From: Streptomyces sp. NBC_01723
GTDB taxonomy: Bacteria > Actinomycetota > Actinomycetes > Streptomycetales > Streptomycetaceae
Assembly (NCBI RefSeq): GCF_036246005.1
Contig: NZ_CP109171.1
Span: 682,001-746,000 of the forward strand
Direction of reading: 5' to 3'
DNA length: 64,000 bases
Made by a program: the position numbers and the translations under genes. Within the stretch, counting starts at the first letter, position 1. Every line of letters starts with the position of its first letter. Below, one piece after another: positions 42,885-51,131 of this stretch. The notes under the pieces were generated by a model. That model saw only the letters and a list, made by a program, of their open reading frames with translations. It was not told the DNA's origin and ran no database searches.

Positions 42885-44558
42885 TCAGGCCGTCCGGCGC
42901 GCCGCGTCGCGGCCCGCGGCCCGTCCGGAGAACAGGCATCCGCCCAGGAAGGTGCCCTCCAGCGCGTTGTACCCGTGCACCCCTCCCCCGCCGAAGCCGG
43001 CCACCTCACCGGCCGCGTACAGCCCCTCGACGGGCGTGCCGTCGGCGGTCAGGGCGCGGGAGTCGAGGTCGGTCTGGATGCCGCCGAGGGTCTTACGGGT
43101 GAGGATGTGCAGCTTGACGCCGATCAGCGGGCCCGCCGCGGGGTCGAGGATGCGATGCGGCCCGGCCACCCGGCCGAGCCGGTCGCCGATGTACCGGCGG
43201 GCGTTGCGGATGCCCTGGACCTGGGCGTCCTTGGCGTACGGGTTGGCCATCTGGAGGTCGCGGGCCTCGATCTGGCGCCGGATCAGGGCCGCGTCCAGGA
43301 GCGGCTTGTCGGTCAGCCCGTTCATCCTCTCGACCAGTTGCTCCAGGTTCGGAGCGGTCACGAAGTCGGGGCCCTTGCGCAGGAAGGCGTCCACCGGGGC
43401 CGGGGCACCCTTGCCGAGGACGCGTTCGCGCAGGAAGCCGGCCCGGTCCTTGGCGGTGATGTCGGGGTTCTGCTCGGAGCCGGAGAGCGCGAACTCCTTC
43501 TCGATGATCTTCTGGGTGAGGATGAACCAGGAGTGGTCGTGTTCGGCGAGGCCGTCCGCCGTGCGCAGGTGCCGCAGGGTGCCCAGGGTGTCGTAGCCGG
43601 GCAGGCAGGGCTCGGGCAGCCGGCGGCCGAGCGCGTCGAACCACAGGGACGACGGTCCGGGCAGGATGCGGATGCCGTGGCCGGGCCAGATCGGGTCCCA
43701 GTTCCGCAGGCCCTCGGTGTAGTGCCACATCCGGTCGCGGTTGACCAGGCGGGCGCCCGCGTCGGCGCTGATGCCGAGCATCCGTCCGTCGACGTAGGCG
43801 GGGACGCCGGTGACCATCTCGGCGGGCGGGGTGCCGAGACGCTCGGGCCAGTGGCTGCGGACGACGTCGTGGTCGCCGCCGATGCCTCCCGAGGTGACGA
43901 TCACGGCCTGGGCGGTGAGTTCGAACTCGCCCGTCGCGTCACGGCTGGAGGCGACTCCGCGGGGCGAGTCGTCCTCGGCGAGCACCGTGCCGCGCACGCC
44001 GCGCGCGGTGCCGTCCTCGACGACCAGGTGGTCGACGCGGTGGCGGTGGTGGAAGGTGAGCAGTCCGTCGCGCGCGGCCTGCTGTGCGTACCGCACGAAG
44101 GGCTCGACCACGCCCGTGCCGGTGCCCCAGGCGATGTGGAAGCGGGGCACCGAGTTGCCGTGTCCGCCGGCCCTCAGGTCGCCGCGCTCGGCCCAGCCGA
44201 CGGTGGGCAGGAAGGTGATGCCGTGCCCGGCGAGCCAGGACCGCTTCTCCCCCGCCGCCCACTCCACGTAGGCCCGGGCCCAGCGCACCGCCCAGGAGTC
44301 CTCGTCCTCGGTCCGGTCGAAGCCGGCGCTGCCCTGCCAGTCGTTCCAGGCCAGGTCGAAGGAGTCCTTGACGCCGAGGCGGCGCTGCTCAGGGGAGTCG
44401 ACGAGGAAGAGGCCGCCGAAGGACCAGAAGGCCTGGCCGCCGAGGTTGGCCGCGTTCTCCTGGTCGAGCAGGGCGACCTTCCGGCCCCGGCTGGTCAGCT
44501 CGTGGGCCGCGACCAGGCCCGCCAGGCCCGCTCCGACCACGATGACGTCGGCATCCAT
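42885..44558 (-). CDS. FAD-binding dehydrogenase (KstD/fumarate-reductase flavoprotein type)
   Basis: A 557-residue flavoprotein. The N-terminus (VIVVGAGLAGLVAAHELTSRGRKVALLD) is the FAD-binding Rossmann motif; NLGGQAFWSFGGLF and the C-terminal GFGGGGVHGYNALEGTFLGGCLFSGR complete the flavin site. This pattern matches 3-ketosteroid dehydrogenase-like and fumarate-reductase-like enzymes that introduce or reduce a C=C bond. The substrate is unknown. It is 34 bp downstream of a TetR gene, likely one operon controlled by the palindrome at 45254-45275. Confidence 0.87.
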   Translation of the reverse strand: MDADVIVVGAGLAGLVAAHELTSRGRKVALLDQENAANLGGQAFWSFGGLFLVDSPEQRRLGVKDSFDLAWNDWQGSAGFDRTEDEDSWAVRWARAYVEWAAGEKRSWLAGHGITFLPTVGWAERGDLRAGGHGNSVPRFHIAWGTGTGVVEPFVRYAQQAARDGLLTFHHRHRVDHLVVEDGTARGVRGTVLAEDDSPRGVASSRDATGEFELTAQAVIVTSGGIGGDHDVVRSHWPERLGTPPAEMVTGVPAYVDGRMLGISADAGARLVNRDRMWHYTEGLRNWDPIWPGHGIRILPGPSSLWFDALGRRLPEPCLPGYDTLGTLRHLRTADGLAEHDHSWFILTQKIIEKEFALSGSEQNPDITAKDRAGFLRERVLGKGAPAPVDAFLRKGPDFVTAPNLEQLVERMNGLTDKPLLDAALIRRQIEARDLQMANPYAKDAQVQGIRNARRYIGDRLGRVAGPHRILDPAAGPLIGVKLHILTRKTLGGIQTDLDSRALTADGTPVEGLYAAGEVAGFGGGGVHGYNALEGTFLGGCLFSGRAAGRDAARRTA

Positions 44559-44592
44559 GGCGACCGTCCCTTCCTTGTCCGTAGTGGCTCTG

Positions 44593-45216
44593 TCATTGAC
44601 GAGCGCTGCCGTCGGTGAGCAGCGCGGTGAGCAGTTGTCCCAGCCAGGCCCGGGCGTGCCCGACGTCCCGGTCGAGGAGGAGTTGGGTGGTGACCCCGTC
44701 GTACGCGGCGACGACCGCGTGCGCGGCGCCCTCGGCGTCGCCCAGCACGGCGGGCAGGGCGGTGTGTCCGCGGGCCCGGGCGAGCCGGTCGGCGATCGCG
44801 CGCCGGAGGCGGGCCCGGTGCTCCAGCAGGGCCTCGGCGACCTCCGGGTCGCGGGCGGCGTGCACCAGGAAGTCCGTCTTCACCAGGAGCCAGTCCCGGT
44901 CCAGGAGCAGCACCTCGGTGACGCGGTCCACGGCGGCGGGCACGTCCAGGCCGGGTCCGTCCTGGGCGAGGGCGCCGGCCACCTGTTCCGCGATCAGGTC
45001 GGCCCGGTCCCGGTAGAGGGCGAAGAACAGTTGGTCGAGGGTGTCGAAGTTGGAGTAGAAGGCACCCCGGCTGTACCCGGCCGCCTCGCAGACCTCCTCG
45101 ATCGACACCCGGCCGAAGCCCTTGGCCGCGAACACCGCGAACGCCGCGTCCAGGAGGTTCGCGCGGGTGCGCACGCGCCGCCTGGTCACCCGCCCGGTCG
45201 TCGCCTTCACCGCCAT
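44593..45216 (-). CDS. TetR family transcriptional regulator
   Basis: A 207-residue repressor. The N-terminal helix-turn-helix is TRANLLDAAFAVFAAKGFGRVSIEEVCEAAGYSRGAFYSNF; the C-terminal part is a helical ligand domain. GAAGGGACC precedes ATG 45216; a longer frame to 45354 crosses the operator region and is rejected. The gene leads an operon with the FAD dehydrogenase, and a perfect palindrome lies 38 bp upstream, so autoregulation is likely. The inducer is probably a substrate of the flavoprotein. Confidence 0.9.
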   Translation of the reverse strand: MAVKATTGRVTRRRVRTRANLLDAAFAVFAAKGFGRVSIEEVCEAAGYSRGAFYSNFDTLDQLFFALYRDRADLIAEQVAGALAQDGPGLDVPAAVDRVTEVLLLDRDWLLVKTDFLVHAARDPEVAEALLEHRARLRRAIADRLARARGHTALPAVLGDAEGAAHAVVAAYDGVTTQLLLDRDVGHARAWLGQLLTALLTDGSARQ

Positions 45217-45253
45217 CGGCCCGGTCCCTTCCGCCGTTCGATGCGTGAATGTA

Positions 45254-45275
45254 TCGGATACACCGGTGTATCCGA
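45254..45275. promoter_or_regulatory. Perfect 22-bp palindrome, probable TetR operator
   Basis: TCGGATACACC (45254-45264) is followed directly by its exact reverse complement GGTGTATCCGA (45265-45275). It lies 38 bp upstream of the TetR start and 67 bp upstream of the divergent AlkB-like gene. Length and perfect symmetry are typical of TetR-family binding sites. Confidence 0.8.
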
Positions 45276-45342
45276 CAGCCCCCGGACGTCGGCTCACGAA
45301 CACGCCTAGAACGCATATTCGAATAAGGAGTACGCTGGTTCC

Positions 45343-45972
45343 ATGACCACGCACCTCCAGGGCTCACTCTTCGACCAGACCGACGAGGTCCGGCTCGGCC
45401 CGCTGGACGGACTGCGCCGCACCCACCTCGGGGCGGGTGCCTGGATCGACCTGCTCCCGGGCTGGCTGCACGGGGCCGACACGCTGTTCGAGCACCTGGC
45501 CACCGAGGTCCCGTGGCGCGCGGAGCGGCGTGCCATGTACGAGCGGGTCGTCGACGTGCCCCGGCTGCTCGCCTTCTACGGCGCCGGCGACCCGCTGCCG
45601 CACCCCCTGCTGACCGAGGCCCGCGACGCCCTGTCCGCGCGCTACGCCGACGAGCTGGGCGAGCCGTTCACCACCGCCGGGCTGTGCCACTACCGCGACG
45701 GCCGGGACAGCGTCGCCTGGCACGGCGACCGGATCGGACGCGGCGCGCGCCAGGACACGATGGTCGCCATCCTCTCGGTCGGCGCACCCCGGGATCTGCT
45801 GCTGCGCCCGGCGGGCGGTGGCGGCGAGACCGTCCGCCGCCCGCTCGGCCACGGCGACCTGATCGTGATGGGCGGCTCCTGCCAGCGCACCTGGGAGCAC
45901 TGCGTCCCGAAGAGCACCCGTGCCGCGGGCCCGCGCATCAGCGTCCAGTTCCGTCCGCACGGCGTGCGCTGA
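45343..45972 (+). CDS. AlkB-like 2-oxoglutarate/Fe(II) oxygenase
   Basis: A 209-residue dioxygenase of the AlkB type, expected to remove methyl groups from alkylated DNA or RNA. SVAWHGDRIGR carries the HxD iron ligands, RTWEHCVPK the distal His, and RISVQFR the 2-oxoglutarate Arg pair. Length is usual for the short bacterial enzyme. AAGGAG lies upstream of the ATG. It is transcribed divergently from the TetR gene and might also respond to the palindrome, although a direct link is speculative. Confidence 0.9.
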   Translation: MTTHLQGSLFDQTDEVRLGPLDGLRRTHLGAGAWIDLLPGWLHGADTLFEHLATEVPWRAERRAMYERVVDVPRLLAFYGAGDPLPHPLLTEARDALSARYADELGEPFTTAGLCHYRDGRDSVAWHGDRIGRGARQDTMVAILSVGAPRDLLLRPAGGGGETVRRPLGHGDLIVMGGSCQRTWEHCVPKSTRAAGPRISVQFRPHGVR

Positions 45973-46047
45973 GGGGCGGACGGCCGTCACCGTGCCGGGT
46001 CTGCTTGGCTGGTCCGAGCAGAGCGGAAACGGAACGCGGGAGACCCC

Positions 46048-46794
46048 ATGGGCGCGGACGTACGACAAGTGGCCGACGGCACCTACCTGGTGCACGGTTC
46101 GCACACCAACTGGGTGATCCTCACCGACGGCGACGCGGTGACCCTCGTCGACACCGGCTACCCCGGCGACCGGCGGCCGCTGCTCGACTCCCTGGCCGCG
46201 GTGGGCGCTTCGCCCGAGGCGGTGACGGCCGTACTGATCACCCACGCGCACAACGACCACCTCCGCTCCGCCGAGTACCTGCGCGCCGCCCACGGCACCC
46301 CGGTCCTGCTGCACGAGGCCGAAGTTCCCCACGCCCGGCGGGACTTCCTCCAGCAGGTGCCGGTCGGCACGGTCCTGCGCAACGCCTGGCGGCCGGGCGT
46401 ACTGCCCTGGATGGTGCACGTGCTGCGCTCCGGCGGCACCGAGCAGCATCCGGTGACCGCGCCCGCGCCCTTTCCCCCGGGCGGCGCGCTCGACCTTCCC
46501 GGGCGTCCCGTACCGGTGCACACCCCCGGACACACGGACGGGCACTGCGCCTACCACCTCCCGGACGCCGGGGTGGTGATCTCCGGGGACGCGCTGGTCA
46601 GCGGACACGCCACCGCCAGGACCCGGGGGCCGCAGCTGCTGCCCGACATGTTCCACCACGACCGGGCGGGCACCCTGGCCTCCCTCGAGATCCTCGCCGG
46701 ACTCGACGGCGACGTCCTGCTCCCCGGGCACGGGCCCGTCCACCGCGGCTCCGTCAAGGAAGCCGCGCTACTGGCCCGGGAACGCGCCGCCTAG
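46048..46794 (+). CDS. Metallo-beta-lactamase fold hydrolase
   Basis: A 248-residue hydrolase with THAHNDH (HxHxDH metal motif), HTPGHTDGH, ISGDAL and LLPGHGP, so the dinuclear metal site looks complete. The fold covers glyoxalase II-like, lactonase and other activities; the substrate is not readable. GGGAG lies upstream of the ATG. It stands between the AlkB-like gene and the DUF4032 gene, all on the plus strand. Confidence 0.87.
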   Translation: MGADVRQVADGTYLVHGSHTNWVILTDGDAVTLVDTGYPGDRRPLLDSLAAVGASPEAVTAVLITHAHNDHLRSAEYLRAAHGTPVLLHEAEVPHARRDFLQQVPVGTVLRNAWRPGVLPWMVHVLRSGGTEQHPVTAPAPFPPGGALDLPGRPVPVHTPGHTDGHCAYHLPDAGVVISGDALVSGHATARTRGPQLLPDMFHHDRAGTLASLEILAGLDGDVLLPGHGPVHRGSVKEAALLARERAA

Positions 46795-46797
46795 AGT
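46771..46797 (+). promoter_or_regulatory. Candidate promoter giving a leaderless DUF4032 mRNA
   Basis: TAGAGT at 46792-46797 is a good -10 hexamer ending six bases before ATG 46804; no Shine-Dalgarno is visible. A weak -35 (CTGGCC, 46771-46776) lies 15 bases upstream. Transcription would begin at or next to the A of the ATG. Confidence 0.45.
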
Positions 46798-46803
46798 CTT
46801 GGC

Positions 46804-48036
46804 ATGGCCTTGCAGATCAGCGCCACCAATCCGGAGCACCCCGCGCTCCTGCTCGAACTGCCGTGGCAGCTGCCGCTGGAGCAGTGGCCCGAGGAGTACC
46901 TCGTGCCGCTGCCGCGCGGCATCTCCCGGCACGTCGTCCGCTACGCCCGCGCCGGGGACGAGGTCATCGCCGTCAAGGAGCTGGCCGAGCGGCCGGCGCT
47001 GCGCGAGTACCAGCTGCTGCGCGACCTGGACCGGCTCGCCATCCCCGCGGTGGACGCGCTGGCCGTGGTGACCGGCCGCACCGGCACCGCCGGCGAGGAG
47101 CTGGAGCCGGTACTCGTCACCCGGCACCTCGGCGGCTCGCTGCCGTACCGGTCGATGTTCGAGACCACGCTGCGCCCGGCGACCATGCACCGTCTGATGG
47201 ACGCCCTGGCCGTACTGCTGGTGCGGCTGCACCTGGCGGGGTTCGCCTGGGGCGACTGCTCGCTGTCCAACACGCTCTTCCGACGCGACGCGGGCGCCTA
47301 CGCCGCGTACCTGGTCGACGCCGAGACCGGCGACCTGCACCCGCGGCTCAGCCCCGGTCAGCGCGACTACGACCTCGACCTGGCCCGGGTGAACATCAGC
47401 GGCGAGCTGCTCGACCTGGAGGCCTCCGGGGCGCTGCACCCGTCCGTCGACCCGATCGACTTCGGCACCGAGATCTGCGCCCGCTACCGGACGCTGTGGG
47501 AGGAACTGACCCGCACCTCGGTGTACCCGGCGGGCAAGTACCACTACATCGAACGCCGGATCCGGCGCCTGAACGACCTCGGTTTCGACGTGGCCGAGAT
47601 GCAGATAGAACACGCCTCCAACGGCGACACGGTCACCTTCGTGCCCAAGGTCGTCGACGCCGGCCACCACCAGCGCCAGCTGCTGCGGCTGACCGGCCTG
47701 GACGCCGAGGAGAACCAGGCCAGGCGGCTGCTGAACGACCTGGAGAGCTGGATGGCCACCCAGGACGACTACGCCCCGGGCGACCCCCTCGGCGCCCGCC
47801 CGGAAGTCCTCGCCCACCGCTGGGTGCGCGAGGTCTTCCGGCCCACCGTGCGCGCCGTGCCGCCGGACCTGCGGGGCTCGATGGACCCGGCCGAGATCTA
47901 CCACGAGCTGCTCGAGCACCGCTGGTACCTCTCCGAGCGGGCCCAGCACGACATCGGCCTGGACACGGTCGTCGAGGACTACCTCGTCAACATCCTGCCC
48001 AAGGCCCGGGAGACCCTTCAGCCCACGTCGGACTGA
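46804..48036 (+). CDS. DUF4032 domain-containing (LPS-kinase-like) protein
   Basis: A 410-residue protein. The N-terminal part resembles an atypical kinase: VIAVKELAERPALREYQLL (Lys and helix C-like Glu), then WGDCSLSNTLF (catalytic-loop-like) and YLVDAETGDLH (metal Asp). The C-terminal half (from about residue 210) is the DUF4032 region with YIERRIRRLNDLGFDVAEM. A cytosolic small-molecule or protein kinase role is inferred from these motifs. The start appears leaderless. It begins nine bases after the hydrolase stop. Confidence 0.82.
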   Translation: MALQISATNPEHPALLLELPWQLPLEQWPEEYLVPLPRGISRHVVRYARAGDEVIAVKELAERPALREYQLLRDLDRLAIPAVDALAVVTGRTGTAGEELEPVLVTRHLGGSLPYRSMFETTLRPATMHRLMDALAVLLVRLHLAGFAWGDCSLSNTLFRRDAGAYAAYLVDAETGDLHPRLSPGQRDYDLDLARVNISGELLDLEASGALHPSVDPIDFGTEICARYRTLWEELTRTSVYPAGKYHYIERRIRRLNDLGFDVAEMQIEHASNGDTVTFVPKVVDAGHHQRQLLRLTGLDAEENQARRLLNDLESWMATQDDYAPGDPLGARPEVLAHRWVREVFRPTVRAVPPDLRGSMDPAEIYHELLEHRWYLSERAQHDIGLDTVVEDYLVNILPKARETLQPTSD

Positions 48037-48063
48037 CGACCCGGGCCGCCCGCCCGTGCGGTC

Positions 48064-48930
48064 TCAGGTGTGCGGGACCACCGCCACCGGGCAGTCCGCG
48101 TGGTGCAGCACACCGTGCGCCACCGAGCCGATCCGGGCACCGACGGCCGTACGGCGGGCGCGGCGGCCCACGACCATCAGCTGGGCGTTCGCCGCCACCG
48201 ACAGCAGCACCTGGCCGGCGCTGCCCATCTCCACGTGCTCCACCACCGGCACGTCCGGGAAGCGCTCGCGCCAGGGAGCGAGCGCCTCGCCCAGCGCCTT
48301 CCGCTCGTACTGCTCCAGCCCGCCGGCCTCGTCGGCGAGCGCCATCGAGCCGGGGCTGTAGGTGAAGACCGTCGGCAGGGCCCAGGCCCGCACGGCGCGC
48401 ACGGTGGCGCCGCGCGCGGCGGCCGCCTCGAAGGCGTACCCGATCACGTCGGCGCTGTCCTCCGGCTCGCCCTGCTGGCCGACGACGACCTCGCGGCCGG
48501 CGGCCTCGCCCGCGGCCTCGTCACCGGCGCGCACGAGGACGACGGGCCGGGTCGCCTCGGCGATCACCTGGCGGCCGACGGAGCCGAGCAGGAAGCCGAC
48601 GACCGCCCCGTGACCGCGCGAGCCGAGCACCAGCGTTCCGGCGTCGGCCGCGGCGGCGAGCAGTACGGCGACGGGGTCGTCGGCCTCACGGACCTCCGCG
48701 GACACCGTCAGCTCCGGGTGCCTCTCGGTGATGGTCCGGACCGGCTCGGCGACCGCCTCCCGCACCCACCGCTCCTGCGCGTCCCGGTCCCCCTCGCCGC
48801 CGTCCCGGACCCTCCAGGCGTGCACGACGTGCAGCGCCGCCTCCCGGCGGACCGCCTCCCTCGCGGCCCAGGCCAGTGCGGCAAGACTCTCCTCCGAACC
48901 GTCCACGCCTGCCGTGATCGGGCGCGTCAT
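48064..48930 (-). CDS. Universal stress protein with two UspA domains
   Basis: A 288-residue tandem USP. The first domain (about 1-145) has VDGSEESLAALAWA and the ATP-binding GSRGHGAVVGFLLGSVGRQV. The second (about 150-288) has GRRARRTAVGARIGSVAHGVLHHADCPVAVV, a more divergent nucleotide site. Such proteins accumulate in stress, dormancy and hypoxia. GGAGGGACC precedes ATG 48930. It converges on the DUF4032 gene and is divergent from the VOC gene. Confidence 0.92.
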   Translation of the reverse strand: MTRPITAGVDGSEESLAALAWAAREAVRREAALHVVHAWRVRDGGEGDRDAQERWVREAVAEPVRTITERHPELTVSAEVREADDPVAVLLAAAADAGTLVLGSRGHGAVVGFLLGSVGRQVIAEATRPVVLVRAGDEAAGEAAGREVVVGQQGEPEDSADVIGYAFEAAAARGATVRAVRAWALPTVFTYSPGSMALADEAGGLEQYERKALGEALAPWRERFPDVPVVEHVEMGSAGQVLLSVAANAQLMVVGRRARRTAVGARIGSVAHGVLHHADCPVAVVPHT

Positions 48931-48991
48931 ACGGGTCCCTCCCTGTGTCGCGGTGACGTCCATGGGGCCCAGTCTTCCCTACGATGTCCGC

Positions 48992-49360
48992 ATGCCATTG
49001 GAGTGGGAGCAGGTGATGGTCGACGCGGCCGACCCCGAGGCCCTCGGGCGCTGGTGGGCCCGGGCACTGGGCTGGGTGGTGGTGGACGACTCCGCCGACG
49101 AGTACGAGATCCGTCCGGAGCCGGACCGGCTGCCGGGACTGCTGTTCGGCCGGGTGCCGGAGGGCAAGTCGGGGAAGAACCGGCTGCACCTCGACTTCCG
49201 GCCCGTGGACCAGGCGGCCGAGGTGGCCCGCCTGCTGGAGCTGGGGGCGCGCCACGCCGACGTGGGCCAGGGCGAGGAGGTCCCGTGGGTGGTGCTGGCC
49301 GACCCGGAGGGCAACGAGTTCTGTGTGCTGGGCCCACGCGGCGGGAGCCCGGCTGCCTGA
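48992..49360 (+). CDS. VOC family protein (single domain)
   Basis: A 122-residue VOC/glyoxalase-like protein of the type opening LEWEQVMVDAADPEALGRWWARALGW and ending VLADPEGNEFCVLGP. Enzymatic activity is not predictable. No Shine-Dalgarno precedes the ATG; TACGAT lies six bases upstream, so a leaderless message is likely. It is divergent from the universal stress gene and upstream of the redox-signalling operon. Confidence 0.83.
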   Translation: MPLEWEQVMVDAADPEALGRWWARALGWVVVDDSADEYEIRPEPDRLPGLLFGRVPEGKSGKNRLHLDFRPVDQAAEVARLLELGARHADVGQGEEVPWVVLADPEGNEFCVLGPRGGSPAA

Positions 49361-49454
49361 GCGAGGTGCGGCGATCGAACATACGATGGGCTGCAGGCCG
49401 GTGCGGTGACGGGGACGCCGTGCCGTGAATCCGGCCGCTCGACGTGGGGGACGC

Positions 49455-51131
49455 ATGGCACAGGACGACGGGGCGACGCGGACCGTCATCATGACCGTGG
49501 ACGACGATCCGGGAGTCTCCCGTGCCGTCGCCCGTGACCTGCGGCGACGTTACGGCGCCACGTACCGCGTCGTGCGCGCGGAGTCCGGTGAGTCGGCCCT
49601 CCAGGCGCTGCGGGAACTGAAGCTGCGCGGCGACCTGGTGGCGGTGCTCCTCGCCGACTACCGGATGCCGCAGATGAACGGCATCGAGTTCCTGGAGCAG
49701 GCCCTGGACGTCTATCCGGGCGCCCGGCGGGTGCTGCTGACGGCGTACGCGGACACGGGCGCGGCGATCGACGCGATCAACGTCGTCGACCTGGACCACT
49801 ACCTGCTCAAGCCGTGGGACCCGCCCGAGGAGAAGCTGTACCCGGTCGTGGACGACCTGCTCCAGGCCTGGCGCACCGGCGACCACCGGCCGGTGCCCAG
49901 CACCAAGGTCGTCGGGCACCGCTGGTCGGCGCGGTCCTCGGAGGTCCGCGAGTTCCTGGCCCGCAACCAGGTGCCGTACCGCTGGTACGCGTCCGACACC
50001 CCGGAGGGGCGCCGCCTGCTGTCGGCGGCCGGGCAGGACGGGCGGCGGCTGCCGGTGGTGATCACACCGGACGGGACGCCGCTGGTGGAGCCGGAGGCGC
50101 CCGACCTCGCCGCGCACGTGGGCCTGGCGACGACCCCGACCTCGGACTTCTACGACCTGGTGGTGATCGGCGGCGGCCCGGCCGGGCTGGGAGCGGCCGT
50201 GTACGGGGCCTCGGAGGGGCTGCGGACGGTGCTGGTGGAGCGGTCGGCGACCGGCGGCCAGGCCGGGCAGAGCTCCCGCATCGAGAACTACCTCGGCTTT
50301 CCCGACGGTGTCTCCGGCGGGCAGCTCACCGAGCGGGCCCGGCGGCAGGCGGCGAAGTTCGGCGCCGAGATCCTCACCGCGCGGGAGGTGACCGGCCTGG
50401 AGGCCAACGGGGCCGCGCGGGTCGTGCGCTTCTCGGACGGCTCGGCGATCGCCGCGCACAGCGTGATCCTGGCGACCGGCGTGTCCTACCGGCAGCTCGC
50501 GGCGCCGGGCACCGACGAACTGACCGGCTGCGGCGTGTTCTACGGTTCGGCGCTCACCGAGGCCGCCTCCTGCCAGGGCCACGACGTGTACATCGTCGGC
50601 GGCGCCAACTCGGCCGGGCAGGCGGCGATGTACCTCGCGCGGGGCGCCAAGTCGGTGACACTGCTGGTGCGCGGGGGCTCCCTGGCGGCGTCGATGTCGC
50701 ACTACCTGGTCCAGCAGATCGAGGAGACGCCCAACATCCACGTGCGCTGCGGCACCGTGGTCGAGGGCGCGCGGGGCGACGGCCGGCTGGAGCGGCTGAC
50801 CCTGCGCGACGCGGAGGCCGGCGGCACCGAAGAGGTCGACGCGCAGTGGCTGTTCGTGTTCATCGGCGCGGCGCCGCTGACCGACTGGCTGGACGGGACG
50901 GTGCTGCGGGACGAGCGCGGGTTCATCCTCGCCGGGCCCGACCTCACCGTGGACGGGCGGCCGCCGGCGCAGTGGGAGCTGGACCGCCCGCCGTACCACC
51001 TGGAGACCAGCGTCCCGGGCGTGTTCGTGGCGGGCGACGCCCGCGCCGAGTCCGCGAAACGGGTCGCGTCCGCCGTCGGAGAGGGAGCCATGGCCGTGAT
51101 GCTCGTCCACCGGTACCTGGAGCAGTCGTGA
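49455..51131 (+). CDS. Response regulator fused to a thioredoxin reductase-like flavoprotein lacking the CxxC
   Basis: A 558-residue protein. Residues about 8-130 are a receiver domain (VDDDPGVSRAVA, LLADYRMPQMNG with phospho-Asp, LLKPWDPPEE). Residues about 145-225 look like a glutaredoxin/thioredoxin fold without its cysteine pair (WSARSSEVREFLARNQVPY). The rest is a thioredoxin reductase-like FAD/NAD(P)H module (VIGGGPAGLGAAVYGASEGL, VYIVGGANSAGQAAMYLARG, GVFVAGDARAESAKRVASAVGEG). The CAxC disulphide site of true reductases is absent. GTGGGGGAC precedes ATG 49455. Its stop overlaps the next gene (GTGA). Confidence 0.9.
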   Translation: MAQDDGATRTVIMTVDDDPGVSRAVARDLRRRYGATYRVVRAESGESALQALRELKLRGDLVAVLLADYRMPQMNGIEFLEQALDVYPGARRVLLTAYADTGAAIDAINVVDLDHYLLKPWDPPEEKLYPVVDDLLQAWRTGDHRPVPSTKVVGHRWSARSSEVREFLARNQVPYRWYASDTPEGRRLLSAAGQDGRRLPVVITPDGTPLVEPEAPDLAAHVGLATTPTSDFYDLVVIGGGPAGLGAAVYGASEGLRTVLVERSATGGQAGQSSRIENYLGFPDGVSGGQLTERARRQAAKFGAEILTAREVTGLEANGAARVVRFSDGSAIAAHSVILATGVSYRQLAAPGTDELTGCGVFYGSALTEAASCQGHDVYIVGGANSAGQAAMYLARGAKSVTLLVRGGSLAASMSHYLVQQIEETPNIHVRCGTVVEGARGDGRLERLTLRDAEAGGTEEVDAQWLFVFIGAAPLTDWLDGTVLRDERGFILAGPDLTVDGRPPAQWELDRPPYHLETSVPGVFVAGDARAESAKRVASAVGEGAMAVMLVHRYLEQS

